Source: Georgenia_A wangjunii
Lineage (GTDB): Bacteria > Actinomycetota > Actinomycetes > Actinomycetales > Actinomycetaceae
DNA length: 64,000 nt
Strand: one strand, 5' to 3'
NCBI RefSeq assembly: GCF_036421915.1
Contig: NZ_JAZGOM010000012.1
In this document: positions 32,497 to 41,274 of the stretch, one piece after another
Numbering within the stretch: position 1 is the first letter of the stretch
How the letters are laid out: the number at the start of each line of letters is the position of its first letter
Notes under the pieces: generated by a model
What the model was told of the DNA's origin: nothing
Databases searched by the model: none
The model's input: the letters and a program-made list of their open reading frames with translations, nothing else
Position numbers and translations under genes: made by a program

Positions 32497-33195
32497 TCAG
32501 GCCTCCGGGCGGGTGGCCCGGTGGAGCGCGACGATGCCCCCCGAGAGGTTGCGGAAGGCCACCCGGTCCCACCCGGCGGCCCGGATGAGGGCGGCGAGCC
32601 CGCGCTGGTCCGGCCAGTCGGTGATCGACTCGGCGAGGTAGGAGTACGCCTCCGTGTTCGAGGAGACGAGCCCGGCGACCCGCGGCAGGACCTGGGTGAG
32701 GTACGTCGTGTAGGCCGCGCGGAACGGGGCGAGCGTCGGCCGGGAGAACTCGCAGATGACGAGGCGGCCGCCGGGGCGCGTGACGCGGAGCATCTCGCTC
32801 AGGGCGCGGTCGGTGTCGACGACGTTGCGCAGCCCGAACGAGATCGTCACGACGTCGAAGCTCTCGTCGGCGAACGGCAGCGCCGTCGCGTCGCCCGCGA
32901 CGAACGGCAGGTCCGGGCGGCGGCGCTTGCCGACGCCCACCATGCCCGTGGAGAAGTCGCACGGGACGACGTCGATGCCGGCGTCGGCGTAGTCCTCGCT
33001 CGACGTCCCCGTGCCGGCCGCGAGGTCGAGGACGCGCATGCCGGGCTCCGCCGCGACGGCCTTGCGCGTGGCCGCGCGCCAGAGGCGGTCCTGCCAGAGC
33101 GAGAGGACGTCGTTCGTGACGTCGTACCGGCGGGCGACGGCGTCGAACATGCCGGCGACCTCGCGGGGCTTCTTGTCCAGGCTCGCGCGACTCAT
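32497..33195 (-). CDS. menG: Demethylmenaquinone methyltransferase
   Basis: 232 residues, class I SAM methyltransferase of the UbiE/MenG family; last step of menaquinone synthesis. N-terminal MFDAVARRYDVTND, SAM-binding LDLAAGTGTSS near residues 57-66, GDATALPFADESFD, and the family's SFGLRNVVDTDRAL. ATG 33195 gives MSRASLDKKPREVAGMF, the normal start; no strong ribosome-binding site precedes it. It is divergent from menF, sharing a 117-bp intergenic region. Confidence 0.94.
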   Translation of the reverse strand: MSRASLDKKPREVAGMFDAVARRYDVTNDVLSLWQDRLWRAATRKAVAAEPGMRVLDLAAGTGTSSEDYADAGIDVVPCDFSTGMVGVGKRRRPDLPFVAGDATALPFADESFDVVTISFGLRNVVDTDRALSEMLRVTRPGGRLVICEFSRPTLAPFRAAYTTYLTQVLPRVAGLVSSNTEAYSYLAESITDWPDQRGLAALIRAAGWDRVAFRNLSGGIVALHRATRPEA

Positions 33196-33299
33196 GGGGA
33201 CATCTTCCCAGGTTTGCGGGATGCGGCTGCTCGACGCGGTCCGCGCGCCGGAGGCCCGGGCGCCCACCCGGCCCGGCCGAGGGGGCGCGGCGGGAGTCC

Positions 33300-33305
33300 T
33301 AGAGT
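33300..33305 (+). promoter_or_regulatory. -10 hexamer of leaderless menF promoter
   Basis: TAGAGT, 7 nt before the menF ATG at 33313. No ribosome-binding site fits in between. Confidence 0.55.
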
Positions 33306-33312
33306 TACCCCG

Positions 33313-34617
33313 ATGTCCTCCGTAGCCTCCGACGCGCCGTCCGGCACTGCGCCGCTCCACGTGCGCACCGTCGAGATCGACGACGTCGGCGCCCTTCTCG
33401 CGCTCCTTCCCACCGACGACCCCGCGACGACGATGAGCTGGGTGCGCCGCGGTGAGGGCATCGTCGGGTGGGGCGAGGCCCTGGTCCGGCGCACGAGCGG
33501 GCCGGCGCGGATGATCGACGCCGACGCGTGGTGGACGCGCACCGCCGCCGCGATGCACGTCGCCGACGACGTCCGGCTGCCGGGCACCGGCCCGGTCGCG
33601 TTCGGGTCCTTCGCCTTCTCGCGCGCGTCCCGGGCCGGCGGGGTCCTCGTCGTGCCGCGCGTCGTCGTCGGACGCCGCGGCGGGCGGAGCTGGCTCACCG
33701 TCGCCACGCCCCCGGGCGAGGCCCCCGTCACGACGCTGGCCGAGGCGGTCGGGACGGGCACCCCGGTGCGGCCGCCCGGCGACGTGACGTTCACCGACGG
33801 CGCGCTCGCCGTTGGTGACTGGCAGGACGCCGTGCGCGCGGTCGTCGCGACGATCCGGTCGGGCGAGGTGCAGAAGGTCGTCATGGCGCGGGACGTCCTC
33901 GCCCGCACGAGCGCCGACGTCGACATCCGCTACCTCCTGCGCAACCTCGCCGCCGAGTACCCCGGGTGCTGGACGTTCAGCGTCGACCACCTCGTCGGCG
34001 CGACGCCGGAGCTCCTCGTCCGGCGCGACCACGGCCTCGTCGCGTGCCGGGTGCTTGCCGGGACCATCCAGCGCAGCGGGGACGACGACGCGGACCTGCG
34101 GCACGCGGCCACCCTCGCCCGCTCCTCCAAGGACCTCGAGGAGCACGAGTACGCGGTGGCCTCGGTGGCCGAGGCGCTCGGGCCGTACTGCTCGAGCTTC
34201 AACGTGCCGGAGTCGCCGTTCGTCCTCCACCTGCCCAACGTCATGCACCTGGCGAGCGACGTCACCGGCGTGGTCGACCGGAGCGACGGCGGTCCCGGCC
34301 CCACGAGCCTCGCGCTCGCCGCCGCGCTGCACCCCACGGCGGCGGTCTGCGGGACGCCGACGGCGCGGGCCGCCGCCGTCATCGCCGAGGTCGAGCAGAT
34401 GGACCGGCGCCGCTACGCCGCCCCGGTCGGGTGGATGGGTGCCGACGGCGACGGCGAGTGGGGCATCGCCCTGCGCTCCGGTGAGGTCGGCGCCGAGGGC
34501 CCCCGGTCCGTGCGCCTCTACGCCGGCTGCGGCGTCGTCGCCGCCTCGGACCCGGCCGCCGAGGTGGCCGAGTCCGAGGCGAAGCTGCGCCCGATGCGCA
34601 GCGCCCTCACGTCCTGA
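33313..34617 (+). CDS. menF: Isochorismate synthase
   Basis: 434 residues. Converts chorismate to isochorismate, the first committed step to menaquinone. Chorismate-binding fold in the C-terminal two thirds: EVQKVVMARD with the catalytic Lys188, LVGATPELLVRR, LAGTIQRSGDDDADLR, SSKDLEEHEYAV with the metal-binding Glu, HPTAAVCGTPT, and YAGCGVVAASDPAAEVAESEAKL at the end. The N-terminal ~160 residues are the less conserved half typical of MenF/EntC. Leaderless start (see the -10 entry). Its stop is 10 bp from the convergent htrA stop. It could serve a siderophore pathway instead, but menD/menC/menB neighbours argue for menaquinone. Confidence 0.94.
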   Translation: MSSVASDAPSGTAPLHVRTVEIDDVGALLALLPTDDPATTMSWVRRGEGIVGWGEALVRRTSGPARMIDADAWWTRTAAAMHVADDVRLPGTGPVAFGSFAFSRASRAGGVLVVPRVVVGRRGGRSWLTVATPPGEAPVTTLAEAVGTGTPVRPPGDVTFTDGALAVGDWQDAVRAVVATIRSGEVQKVVMARDVLARTSADVDIRYLLRNLAAEYPGCWTFSVDHLVGATPELLVRRDHGLVACRVLAGTIQRSGDDDADLRHAATLARSSKDLEEHEYAVASVAEALGPYCSSFNVPESPFVLHLPNVMHLASDVTGVVDRSDGGPGPTSLALAAALHPTAAVCGTPTARAAAVIAEVEQMDRRRYAAPVGWMGADGDGEWGIALRSGEVGAEGPRSVRLYAGCGVVAASDPAAEVAESEAKLRPMRSALTS

Positions 34618-34627
34618 GCGGTACGGC

Positions 34628-36307
34628 TCAGGCGCCGATCTGCTCGCGCGCGGCGAGCGTGACGTCGACGTCGTCGGACATCCCGTCGCGCACGACGGTG
34701 AGCGTCACCGACTCCCCCGCGGCGTACTGGCGCACGTACCCGGTGAGCGACGCAGCGCTGCCGACCGGCCTGTCGTCGATCGCCGTGACGACGTCGCCCT
34801 CGCGCAGCCCTGCTGCGTCCGCCGGCGCGCCGGCCTCGATCCGCTGGACGAGCGCACCCGGACGGGTCGCGCCGTCGGCCGTCGCCGTCGCGTCCGCGAG
34901 GCTCACCCCGAGGAAGGCGTGCTCGGCCGTGCCGTCCTTGATGAGCTGCTCGGCGACGTCGGAGGCCTGGTCCACCGGGATGGCGAACCCGAGGCCGATG
35001 CTTCCCGCGGCGCTGCCGCCCGAGAGCGTCGCGATGGAGCTCGTGATGCCGATGACCCGGCCGCTGGCGTCGAAGAGCGGTCCGCCCGAGTTGCCGGGAT
35101 TGATCGCCGCGTCCACCTGGATCGCGTTCGTCACGACGGTGCCGGACCGCGGGTCCGAGGCGGCCGTCGTCACGGGGCGGTCGAGGGCCGAGACGATGCC
35201 CGTCGTCACGGTCGAGGACAGCCCGAGCGGGTTGCCGACCGCGACGACCGCCTCACCGACGGCGAGGTCGCCGGACGTCCCGAAGGTGGCTGGGACCAGA
35301 TCTTTCGGCGGGTCGACCAGGCGCACGACGGCGAGGTCCGTCGTCGGGTCGGTGCCGACGATCTCGGCCTCGTACATCCGGGCGTCGGAGAGGCTGACGA
35401 CGATGCCGCCCGGCCGGGCCCCGTCGACGACGTGGTTGTTCGTCAGGACGTGCCCGTCGGCGTCGAGGAGGACACCGGATCCCGCGCCCTGCCCGCTCGT
35501 CGTCGTGACGTCGAGGGCGACGACGGACTCGCGGACGGCGGCGGCGACCGCCTCCCAGTCCGGGTCATCGCTCGTCGAGCTGACGGGAGCCGCGTTGACG
35601 ACCTGCTCCGACGAGGAGGACGCGATGAGGGCCGGCTGCTCGTCGAACGCGCCGGTGAGGGAGGCCGTCCCCAGGCTCGCGAGGAGGGCGGCCGCGGCGG
35701 CCGTCCCGCCGAGGCTCGCCCACCCGCGGCGGCCGGACCGGCGCGGCGGGGCGGGGATGGTGGCAGTGGTGGTCTCGTGCGTAGGCCCGAAGGCGCCGGC
35801 CGGCACGGGCGCGAAGGCGTTGCCCGCCTGCGCCGCGGCAGGGAGGGCGTGGCCGGACTGCGGCGCGCCAGGGAAGGCGTGGCAGGTCTGGGGCGTCTGC
35901 GGCGCGGCGGGGAGGGCGTAGCCGGCCGACGGCGTGGACGACGCGTCCCCCTCCCTCCGGTCGTTCGCGGCAGCACCATCGGTGGCTCCGACCGGCGGCG
36001 TGGACGCGAGCGCGTCGCTGCCCCGCTCCGGCTCCGCCGCCTCTGCCGGTGCCGGCACCGGTGGGGCGTCGCTGACGGTCTCCGCGAGCGCGTCGAACGT
36101 CGCGCGCTCCGGGTAGTCGGCGGGTGCCGTGCCGAACGCCAGGGCCGCACCGATGCCCGGGTCCACCCACTGGCTCTTCTGCGTGGCACCCTCGCGGACC
36201 TGCCGCGCCCAGTGGGCCGCGGCCTCCCCCTGGGGCGCCCCAGGGACGTCGGAGTGGACGGGCTCCGCCGGAGCGCCGTGCTGCGGGTCGAGGTTCTCGT
36301 TCGTCAT
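34628..36307 (-). CDS. Membrane-anchored HtrA/DegP-type serine protease with PDZ domain
   Basis: 559 residues. A ~190-residue disordered cytosolic N-terminus, then a membrane segment about 198-222 after RRSGRRG, a trypsin-like domain (~245-440) and one PDZ domain (~450-545). Triad: H292 in TNNHVV, D324 in TTDLAVV and S407 in GNSGGP. The N-terminus contains a degenerate ten-residue repeat (about 128-168; GHALPAAAQA-like), including a lone Cys142. The topology puts the protease outside the cell, degrading misfolded envelope proteins. ATG 36307 follows GGAGGA by 5 nt. Role as envelope stress protease is established for the family; the repeat's role is unknown. Confidence 0.93.
   Translation of the reverse strand: MTNENLDPQHGAPAEPVHSDVPGAPQGEAAAHWARQVREGATQKSQWVDPGIGAALAFGTAPADYPERATFDALAETVSDAPPVPAPAEAAEPERGSDALASTPPVGATDGAAANDRREGDASSTPSAGYALPAAPQTPQTCHAFPGAPQSGHALPAAAQAGNAFAPVPAGAFGPTHETTTATIPAPPRRSGRRGWASLGGTAAAAALLASLGTASLTGAFDEQPALIASSSSEQVVNAAPVSSTSDDPDWEAVAAAVRESVVALDVTTTSGQGAGSGVLLDADGHVLTNNHVVDGARPGGIVVSLSDARMYEAEIVGTDPTTDLAVVRLVDPPKDLVPATFGTSGDLAVGEAVVAVGNPLGLSSTVTTGIVSALDRPVTTAASDPRSGTVVTNAIQVDAAINPGNSGGPLFDASGRVIGITSSIATLSGGSAAGSIGLGFAIPVDQASDVAEQLIKDGTAEHAFLGVSLADATATADGATRPGALVQRIEAGAPADAAGLREGDVVTAIDDRPVGSAASLTGYVRQYAAGESVTLTVVRDGMSDDVDVTLAAREQIGA
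35815..35930. repeat. Degenerate ~30-bp tandem repeats in the htrA N-terminal region
   Basis: Three to four in-frame copies starting AGGGCGTGGC/AAGGCGTGGC. They encode the Gly/His/Ala/Leu/Pro decapeptide repeat and are not CRISPR-like because there are no spacers. Confidence 0.6.
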
Positions 36308-36367
36308 CGTGTCCTCCAAGGTCGACTGCCCCAAGGAGACCTCGACGACCTTGTCCCAGGCTCGGTG

Positions 36368-38335
36368 CTACCTGTGAGTTGTCTGGGAATCGGCGAGCGA
36401 GGCGCGGACCGCGTCACCGACCGCCTTGACGACCCGGTCGCGACCGGCCCGCAGGGTGGTGCGGTCGAGGGCGACCTCGACGACGCTCCGCCCCGTGACG
36501 GGCACCCGGAGCGCCGCGTCGAGCTCGTCCGCCGTGCGGACGAGGACGTGGGCCGCGCCGTACCCGGCCGCGAGCGCCCCGAGGTCTGCGCGCTGGGGTG
36601 TGGCGAAGAGCCGCTCGAACTGGGCGGCCCGCTCGGGCGCCCCGTGCTCGAGCGTGGCGAAGATGCCGCCGCCGACGTCGTTGAGGACGACGACCTGCAG
36701 GTCCACCTCCCGCTCGAGCGCCCCGCGCAGGAGAGAGCCGGCGTCGTGGAGGAACGTCAGGTCACCCACGAGGGCGCGGACGGGCACGCCGGCACCGAGC
36801 GCGATGCCTGTCGCCGTACCGATCGTCCCGTCGATACCCGCCAGGCCCCGGTTCGACACGGCACGTGCCGAGGCGCCCGCCGGCCACGGCGCCGCGACGA
36901 GGTCGAGGTGGCGCACGGCCATCGAGGACCCGACGACGAGCACCTCCGCCCCCCCACGGCCCTCCTGCGTCGCTCGCGCGACCTCGCGGGCGACGACGAG
37001 ACCGTTGAGCGGTGCGCCGTCGGACGGGCGGGAGTAGACGGCGTCGTCAGCGCGAGCCGCGACCGCGACCGCGACCGCAGCCGAGGAGGGCGAGGAGGTG
37101 GCGGCGAGCGCCACGACCCCTTCCCGCGCGGCTCCGGCTGCCCGCTGCCACCGGGCGAGCCAGCGCCGGTTCTCGCTCTCGGGGGCGGCGGCGGCCGCCA
37201 CGTCCTCGGGAGCGGGGGCGGCGCCGGCGAGGACCTGGCTCGCGGTCCCCGCGGGGTCCGTCCACGTGGCCCCGGTGGGCGCGACGACGACGACCTCGAC
37301 GTCCTCGCGAGCCAGGAGCCGGCTCACGGGCCGCGAGAGCGTCGGGCGCCCGAGGACGACGACGCGGCGGATCGCGCCGCCGAGCTCCGGCTCGCCGAGC
37401 AGCAGCCGGTAGTACGCGATGGCGTTGGGCAGCGAGCGCGCGCCGGACGTGGGCTCGGCGAGCAGCGGCCAGCCGCCGGCCTCGGCGAGCTCGCGGGCGG
37501 CGGGCCCGGCTCCGTCGCCCGCGACGACGACGGTGAGCGGGCACGGCGGGAGCGTCGTCGGCGGGGGCATGGGTCGCGGGGGTACCAGCGCACGTCGGGC
37601 GGGGGGCACGCCCGGCTGCCACGGCGCCGCCGGCGTGAGCGGGTCCCGGAAGGCGACGTTGAGGTGGACCGGGCCCGGGTCCGCGCTCCGGGCGCCGGTC
37701 GCGGCCACGAGCGCCCGGGCGACGACCTGGCGCAGGGCCGGGGCGCCGGTCTCCCCGGCGGGGAGGTCGGCGCTCCAGCGCGGGGCCCGGCCGAAGATGC
37801 CGACCTGCTCCGTCGTCTGGTTGGCCCCCGTGCCGCGGACCTCGTGCGGGCGGTCGGCGCTGACGACGACGAGGGGGACGCCCGCGTGGGCCGCCTCGAG
37901 GACGGCGGGGTGGAGGTTGGCGACGGCGGTGCCGGACGTCGTGACGACGGCCACCGGCTCGGGCTCCCGCCCGCGCACGGCGGAGGACCGGCTCAGCCCG
38001 AGGGCGACGAAACCGGCCGACCTCTCGTCGAGGCGGACGTGGAGCTCGAGCCACCCGGCCTCGTGGGCGGCGTGGAGGGCGTAGGCGAAGGGCGCGCTGC
38101 GCGAGCCGGGAGCGAGGACGACGTGCCGTACTCCCCCGGCGACGAACGCCTCGACGAGCCCGCGCGCGACGACGGTGGCGGGCGCCTCGGAGGTCGTGGG
38201 TACGTCGGGGGTCGCGGGCGGCTCGTGTGTGCCGGGCGCCTCGCGGGCGCTGACGCTGCCAGGCGCCTCGCGGCCGCTGCCGGCCCCGGGCGTCGCCGCG
38301 GGGCCGGACCTCTGCGCCGCGTCGTCGCCGCTCAT
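36368..38335 (-). CDS. menD: 2-succinyl-5-enolpyruvyl-6-hydroxy-3-cyclohexene-1-carboxylate synthase
   Basis: 655 residues, thiamine-diphosphate enzyme joining isochorismate and 2-oxoglutarate. Landmarks: VLAPGSRSAPFAYAL and LHVRLDERSAGFVALGL near residues 73-105 (substrate/ThDP Glu), GTGANQTTEQ, SNRGLAGIDGTIGTATG and the ThDP/Mg motif GDLTFLHD...VVLNDVGGGIF. The first ~50 residues are an extra Ala/Pro/Glu-rich stretch containing REAPG twice. ATG 38335 follows GAGGGAGC and overlaps the menC stop (ATGA), so menC-menD form an operon. Confidence 0.95.
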   Translation of the reverse strand: MSGDDAAQRSGPAATPGAGSGREAPGSVSAREAPGTHEPPATPDVPTTSEAPATVVARGLVEAFVAGGVRHVVLAPGSRSAPFAYALHAAHEAGWLELHVRLDERSAGFVALGLSRSSAVRGREPEPVAVVTTSGTAVANLHPAVLEAAHAGVPLVVVSADRPHEVRGTGANQTTEQVGIFGRAPRWSADLPAGETGAPALRQVVARALVAATGARSADPGPVHLNVAFRDPLTPAAPWQPGVPPARRALVPPRPMPPPTTLPPCPLTVVVAGDGAGPAARELAEAGGWPLLAEPTSGARSLPNAIAYYRLLLGEPELGGAIRRVVVLGRPTLSRPVSRLLAREDVEVVVVAPTGATWTDPAGTASQVLAGAAPAPEDVAAAAAPESENRRWLARWQRAAGAAREGVVALAATSSPSSAAVAVAVAARADDAVYSRPSDGAPLNGLVVAREVARATQEGRGGAEVLVVGSSMAVRHLDLVAAPWPAGASARAVSNRGLAGIDGTIGTATGIALGAGVPVRALVGDLTFLHDAGSLLRGALEREVDLQVVVLNDVGGGIFATLEHGAPERAAQFERLFATPQRADLGALAAGYGAAHVLVRTADELDAALRVPVTGRSVVEVALDRTTLRAGRDRVVKAVGDAVRASLADSQTTHR

Positions 38336-39303
38336 GGCGCTCCCTCGAGGTAGGCGCTCACCGCGGTGAGCCGCGCGGCCCAGCGCTGCGCCGTCGCGTC
38401 GTCGGCCGCCGAGACCGCGAGACTGGCGGGCGTGGGCGCCGGGCGCCGGACCGGGATGGCGCCGTCGACCGGGAGGAGCGGCTCGTCGACGGTGTCGCGC
38501 TTGAGGAGCTGGACGGTCGCGAGGCCGCACGCGTACGGGAGCTCGGGGAGGGCCGCAGCGAGCGCGAGGCCCGCGGCGATGCCGACGGAGGACTCCAGCG
38601 CCGAGGACACGACGACGGGCAGCCCCACCTGCTCGGCGAGGTCGAGGCAGGCCCTCACCCCACCGAGCGGCTGGACCTTGAGGACGACGACGTCGGCTGC
38701 CTCCGCCGCGCGCACGGCGAGCGGGTCGCGCGCCCGGCGGATGGACTCGTCCGCCGCGATCGGGATGTCGGTGCGCCGGCGCAGCGCCGCGAGGTCCTCC
38801 ACACGCGGGCACGGCTGCTCGGCGTACTCGAGGCCGCCCGCCGCCCGGTCGAGGAGAGCGAGTCGCTCGAGCGCCGTCTCGAGGTCCCACGCACCGTTCG
38901 CGTCGATCCGGATCCGGCCCCCCGGGCCCAGCGCGTCCCGGACCGCCTCGAGCCGCTCCTGCTCGTCCGCGAGCACCTGGCCCGCCTCAGCCACCTTGAC
39001 CTTCGCGGTCGAGCACCCGCTCGCCCGCACGATCCGGGCGGCGTGCTCGGGGCCGACGGCGGGCACGGTGACATTGACCGGGACGACGTCGCGGACGGCG
39101 GGCGGCCACCCCTCGTCCGCCGCCTCGCGCGCCGCGCGGAGCCACGCCCCGGACTCGGCGTCGTCGTAGTCCCAGAACGGGGAGAACTCGCCCCAGCCGG
39201 CGTCCCCGCGCAGGAGGACCCCGTCACGGACGTCGATCCCGCGGAAGCGGGTGCGCAGGGGCGCGGAGTACACCGCGACCGGGGCGGGATGCGTGAGGGG
39301 CAC
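38332..39303 (-). CDS. menC: o-Succinylbenzoate synthase
   Basis: 323 residues, enolase-superfamily dehydratase. Catalytic acid/base lysines K103 (in AKVKV) and K209 (in LKVQPLGG); metal ligands D134 (IDANGAW), E159 (LEYAEQP) and D185 (AADES). Length and EQPCP motif match actinobacterial MenC rather than the dipeptide epimerases. Leaderless: TATCCT lies 7 nt before GTG 39303. First gene of a menC-menD operon. Confidence 0.94.
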   Translation of the reverse strand: MPLTHPAPVAVYSAPLRTRFRGIDVRDGVLLRGDAGWGEFSPFWDYDDAESGAWLRAAREAADEGWPPAVRDVVPVNVTVPAVGPEHAARIVRASGCSTAKVKVAEAGQVLADEQERLEAVRDALGPGGRIRIDANGAWDLETALERLALLDRAAGGLEYAEQPCPRVEDLAALRRRTDIPIAADESIRRARDPLAVRAAEAADVVVLKVQPLGGVRACLDLAEQVGLPVVVSSALESSVGIAAGLALAAALPELPYACGLATVQLLKRDTVDEPLLPVDGAIPVRRPAPTPASLAVSAADDATAQRWAARLTAVSAYLEGAP

Positions 39304-39310
39304 GCTCGCC

Positions 39311-39316
39311 AGGATA
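39311..39316 (-). promoter_or_regulatory. -10 hexamer of leaderless menC-menD promoter
   Basis: TATCCT on the minus strand, 7 nt before the menC GTG. No ribosome-binding site in the gap; -35 not obvious. Confidence 0.5.
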
Positions 39317-39339
39317 GGTGGAGGCGCCGACGCGGCGCC

Positions 39340-39726
39340 CTACCGGCCTGCGGTGCCCTCGTCGCCGGCGACGACCGCGGGCACCTCGCCGTCGTGCGCC
39401 GTCGTCGTGGCGAGGTTGAGGCCGACGATCCCGGCGACGATGAGGACGAGGGAGACGATCTTCAGGGTGGAGACGCCCTCGTGGAGCCAGATCATCCCCA
39501 TCGTCGCGGTGACGGCCGCGCCGATGCCGGTCCACACCGCGTAGGCGGGACCGACCGGGAGCGTCCGCAGCGCGAAGGCGAGGCCGGCGAAGCTCGCGGC
39601 CGCGAGCACGAGGAACCCGACCGTCGGGCCGAGGCGGGTGAAGCCGTCCGAGGCCTTGAGGCACAAGGCCCACGCTGCCTCGAGCAGGCCCGAGAGGATG
39701 AGCACGGTCCAGGCGATGGGGACCAC
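39340..39726 (-). CDS. Small multidrug resistance family exporter (SugE/Gdx-type)
   Basis: 128 residues, four transmembrane helices. The membrane Glu16 in LSGLLEAAWALCLKASDGFT is the proton/substrate-coupling residue of the family, and the LKxSxGFTR context is typical of the guanidinium exporter (Gdx) branch rather than EmrE-like drug pumps. Further landmarks are LPVGPAYAVWTGIGAA and GVSTLKIVSLVLIVAGIVGLNLA. GTG 39726 gives the normal N-terminus; a start at 39813 would add 29 atypical residues. A single gene encodes a dual-topology homodimer. I looked for a guanidine riboswitch upstream and did not find one. Confidence 0.85.
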   Translation of the reverse strand: MVPIAWTVLILSGLLEAAWALCLKASDGFTRLGPTVGFLVLAAASFAGLAFALRTLPVGPAYAVWTGIGAAVTATMGMIWLHEGVSTLKIVSLVLIVAGIVGLNLATTTAHDGEVPAVVAGDEGTAGR

Positions 39727-40177
39727 CCCGTTTCCGTATGTCTGCGTGCGGCGTTGCCGGCGACCGGTGTGCGGCGTCCGGCGTCTCGTGCTCGTCGCCG
39801 AGACGCGGGCCATGGTCTCACCGGTCCGGCCTCACGCGCCCGTCGCGGAGGCTTCACCGCAGGCGCTGGTCCCGACCGGCGAGGGTCAGTGCTGCGAACG
39901 GAACGCCTTCGAGGCTGCGAGCACGACGACGCCTACATCCGCGGGCTCCTCGAGGACCTCGGCCCCGCCGGGGACGGGGACGGGATCGAGCCGACCGGGC
40001 TCCCGCTTGCCTGCCTCCTGTCGCAGGTCGACCTCACCCAGCTGGAGGCGTTCTTCCCTCGTCGACGCCGTCGCGGACGCGTCTCACGCCTCGCGCCTCG
40101 CGCGCGCCGCCCCTGTCTCGCGCGAGCTGACCGTCCGCGCGAGACAGGGTCGAGCTCTTGCGACGTAGGGTCGGGCC
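39727..40177. other. 450-bp intergenic region with an unassigned coding-like segment
   Basis: Between the SMR gene (minus) and menB (plus). It holds an 8-bp hairpin in the SMR leader (39781-39788 with 39799-39806), the menB -10 at its right end and, at about 39889-40081, a plus-strand stretch whose frame reads like protein (CEHDDAYIRGLLEDLG then DLTQLEAFF) with strong G/C at third positions. That frame has no stop before it runs into menB in another phase, so it cannot be a simple intact gene. A gene remnant is the best reading. Confidence 0.45.
40166..40171 (+). promoter_or_regulatory. -10 hexamer of leaderless menB promoter
   Basis: TAGGGT, 6 nt before the menB ATG at 40178. No separate ribosome-binding site. 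Confidence 0.55.
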
Positions 40178-41158
40178 ATGAGCGAGCTACCCGCGGTGGT
40201 GTCCGAGACCTTCGACCCGACGGCGTGGCGCGAGGTCGAGGGGTTCGACTTCACGGACCTCACGTACCACCGCGGCGTCGACCGGACCGGAGCCTCGGGC
40301 GGCAGCACCGAGCGGGACCTCCCCGTCGTCCGCATCGCCTTCAACCGGCCCGAGGTGCGCAACGCTTTTCGGCCCCAGACGGTCGACGAGCTGTACCGCG
40401 CCCTCGACCACGCGCGGATGACGCCCGACGTCGCCGCCGTCATCCTCACCGGCAACGGACCGAGCCCCAAGGACGGCGGGTGGGCCTTCTGCTCCGGCGG
40501 GGACCAGCGCATCCGCGGGCGCGACGGCTACCGCTACGAGGTCGACGGCTCCGACGACGAGGCCCCGCTCGAGCGTCGGCGCGAGCAGATCGACCCGGCG
40601 CGCGCGGGACGCCTGCACATCCTCGAGGTCCAGCGCCTCATCCGGACGATGCCGAAGGTCGTCATCGCGGTCGTCGGCGGGTGGGCAGCCGGGGGCGGCC
40701 ACAGCCTCCACGTCGTGTGCGACCTGTCGATCGCCTCGCGCCAGCACGCGCGGTTCATGCAGACCGACGCGAACGTCGGGTCCTTCGACGCCGGGTACGG
40801 CTCGGCCCTGCTCGCCCGCCAGGTGGGCGACAAGCGTGCGCGCGAGATCTTCTTCCTCGCCCGCGAGTACTCCGCGGAGGACGCCGAGCGCTGGGGCGCG
40901 GTCAACGAGGTCGCCGACCACGAGGCCCTCGAGCCCCTCGCCCTCGAGTACGCGCGGATCATCGCGACGAAGTCGCCCCAGGCCGTCCGGATGCTCAAGT
41001 TCGCGTTCAACCTTCCCGACGACGGCATGGCCGGCCAGCAGGTGTTCGCCGGGGAGGCGACCCGCCTCGCGTACATGACCGACGAGGCCGTCGAGGGCCG
41101 CGACGCCTTCCTCGAGCGCCGCGCACCGGACTGGTCGCAGTTCCCGTACTACTTCTGA
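40178..41158 (+). CDS. menB: 1,4-Dihydroxy-2-naphthoyl-CoA synthase
   Basis: 326 residues, crotonase-fold enzyme closing the naphthoquinone ring. Landmarks: AFNRPEVRNAFRPQTVDEL near residues 54-72, AFCSGGDQRIRG (oxyanion hole), VVGGWAAGGGHSLHVVCDLSIAS near 166-188 and QTDANVGSFDAGYGS with the active-site Asp/Ser region. It ends WSQFPYYF, the conserved C-terminus. The extended N-terminus is usual in actinobacterial MenB. Leaderless start. Confidence 0.96.
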   Translation: MSELPAVVSETFDPTAWREVEGFDFTDLTYHRGVDRTGASGGSTERDLPVVRIAFNRPEVRNAFRPQTVDELYRALDHARMTPDVAAVILTGNGPSPKDGGWAFCSGGDQRIRGRDGYRYEVDGSDDEAPLERRREQIDPARAGRLHILEVQRLIRTMPKVVIAVVGGWAAGGGHSLHVVCDLSIASRQHARFMQTDANVGSFDAGYGSALLARQVGDKRAREIFFLAREYSAEDAERWGAVNEVADHEALEPLALEYARIIATKSPQAVRMLKFAFNLPDDGMAGQQVFAGEATRLAYMTDEAVEGRDAFLERRAPDWSQFPYYF

Positions 41159-41274
41159 GCCGGCCCGGCCCGGCCCACTCCTGAGCGGGACCGGTCCGGA
41201 CAGCTGCTGAGCGGGACTTGCCCGCACCACGTCACGGGAGCGGTGCGACCGACGCGTTGGCAGCGCCGGCCGGG

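Noticed and set aside
35815..35930. Repeats in htrA as a possible CRISPR array
   Set aside because: The copies are contiguous, degenerate and in frame with a coding region, with no spacers and no cas genes.
33812..38353. A ~1500-codon plus-strand open frame across menF, htrA and menD
   Set aside because: It crosses three well-supported genes in the wrong frame or strand and its translation is low-complexity Arg/Gly/Asp. High-GC shadow frame.
39727..39900. Guanidine riboswitch upstream of the Gdx-like SMR gene
   Set aside because: I compared the leader with the conserved cores of the guanidine-I, -II and -III classes as I remember them. Only an 8-bp hairpin (39781-39806) was found; the conserved loops are missing.
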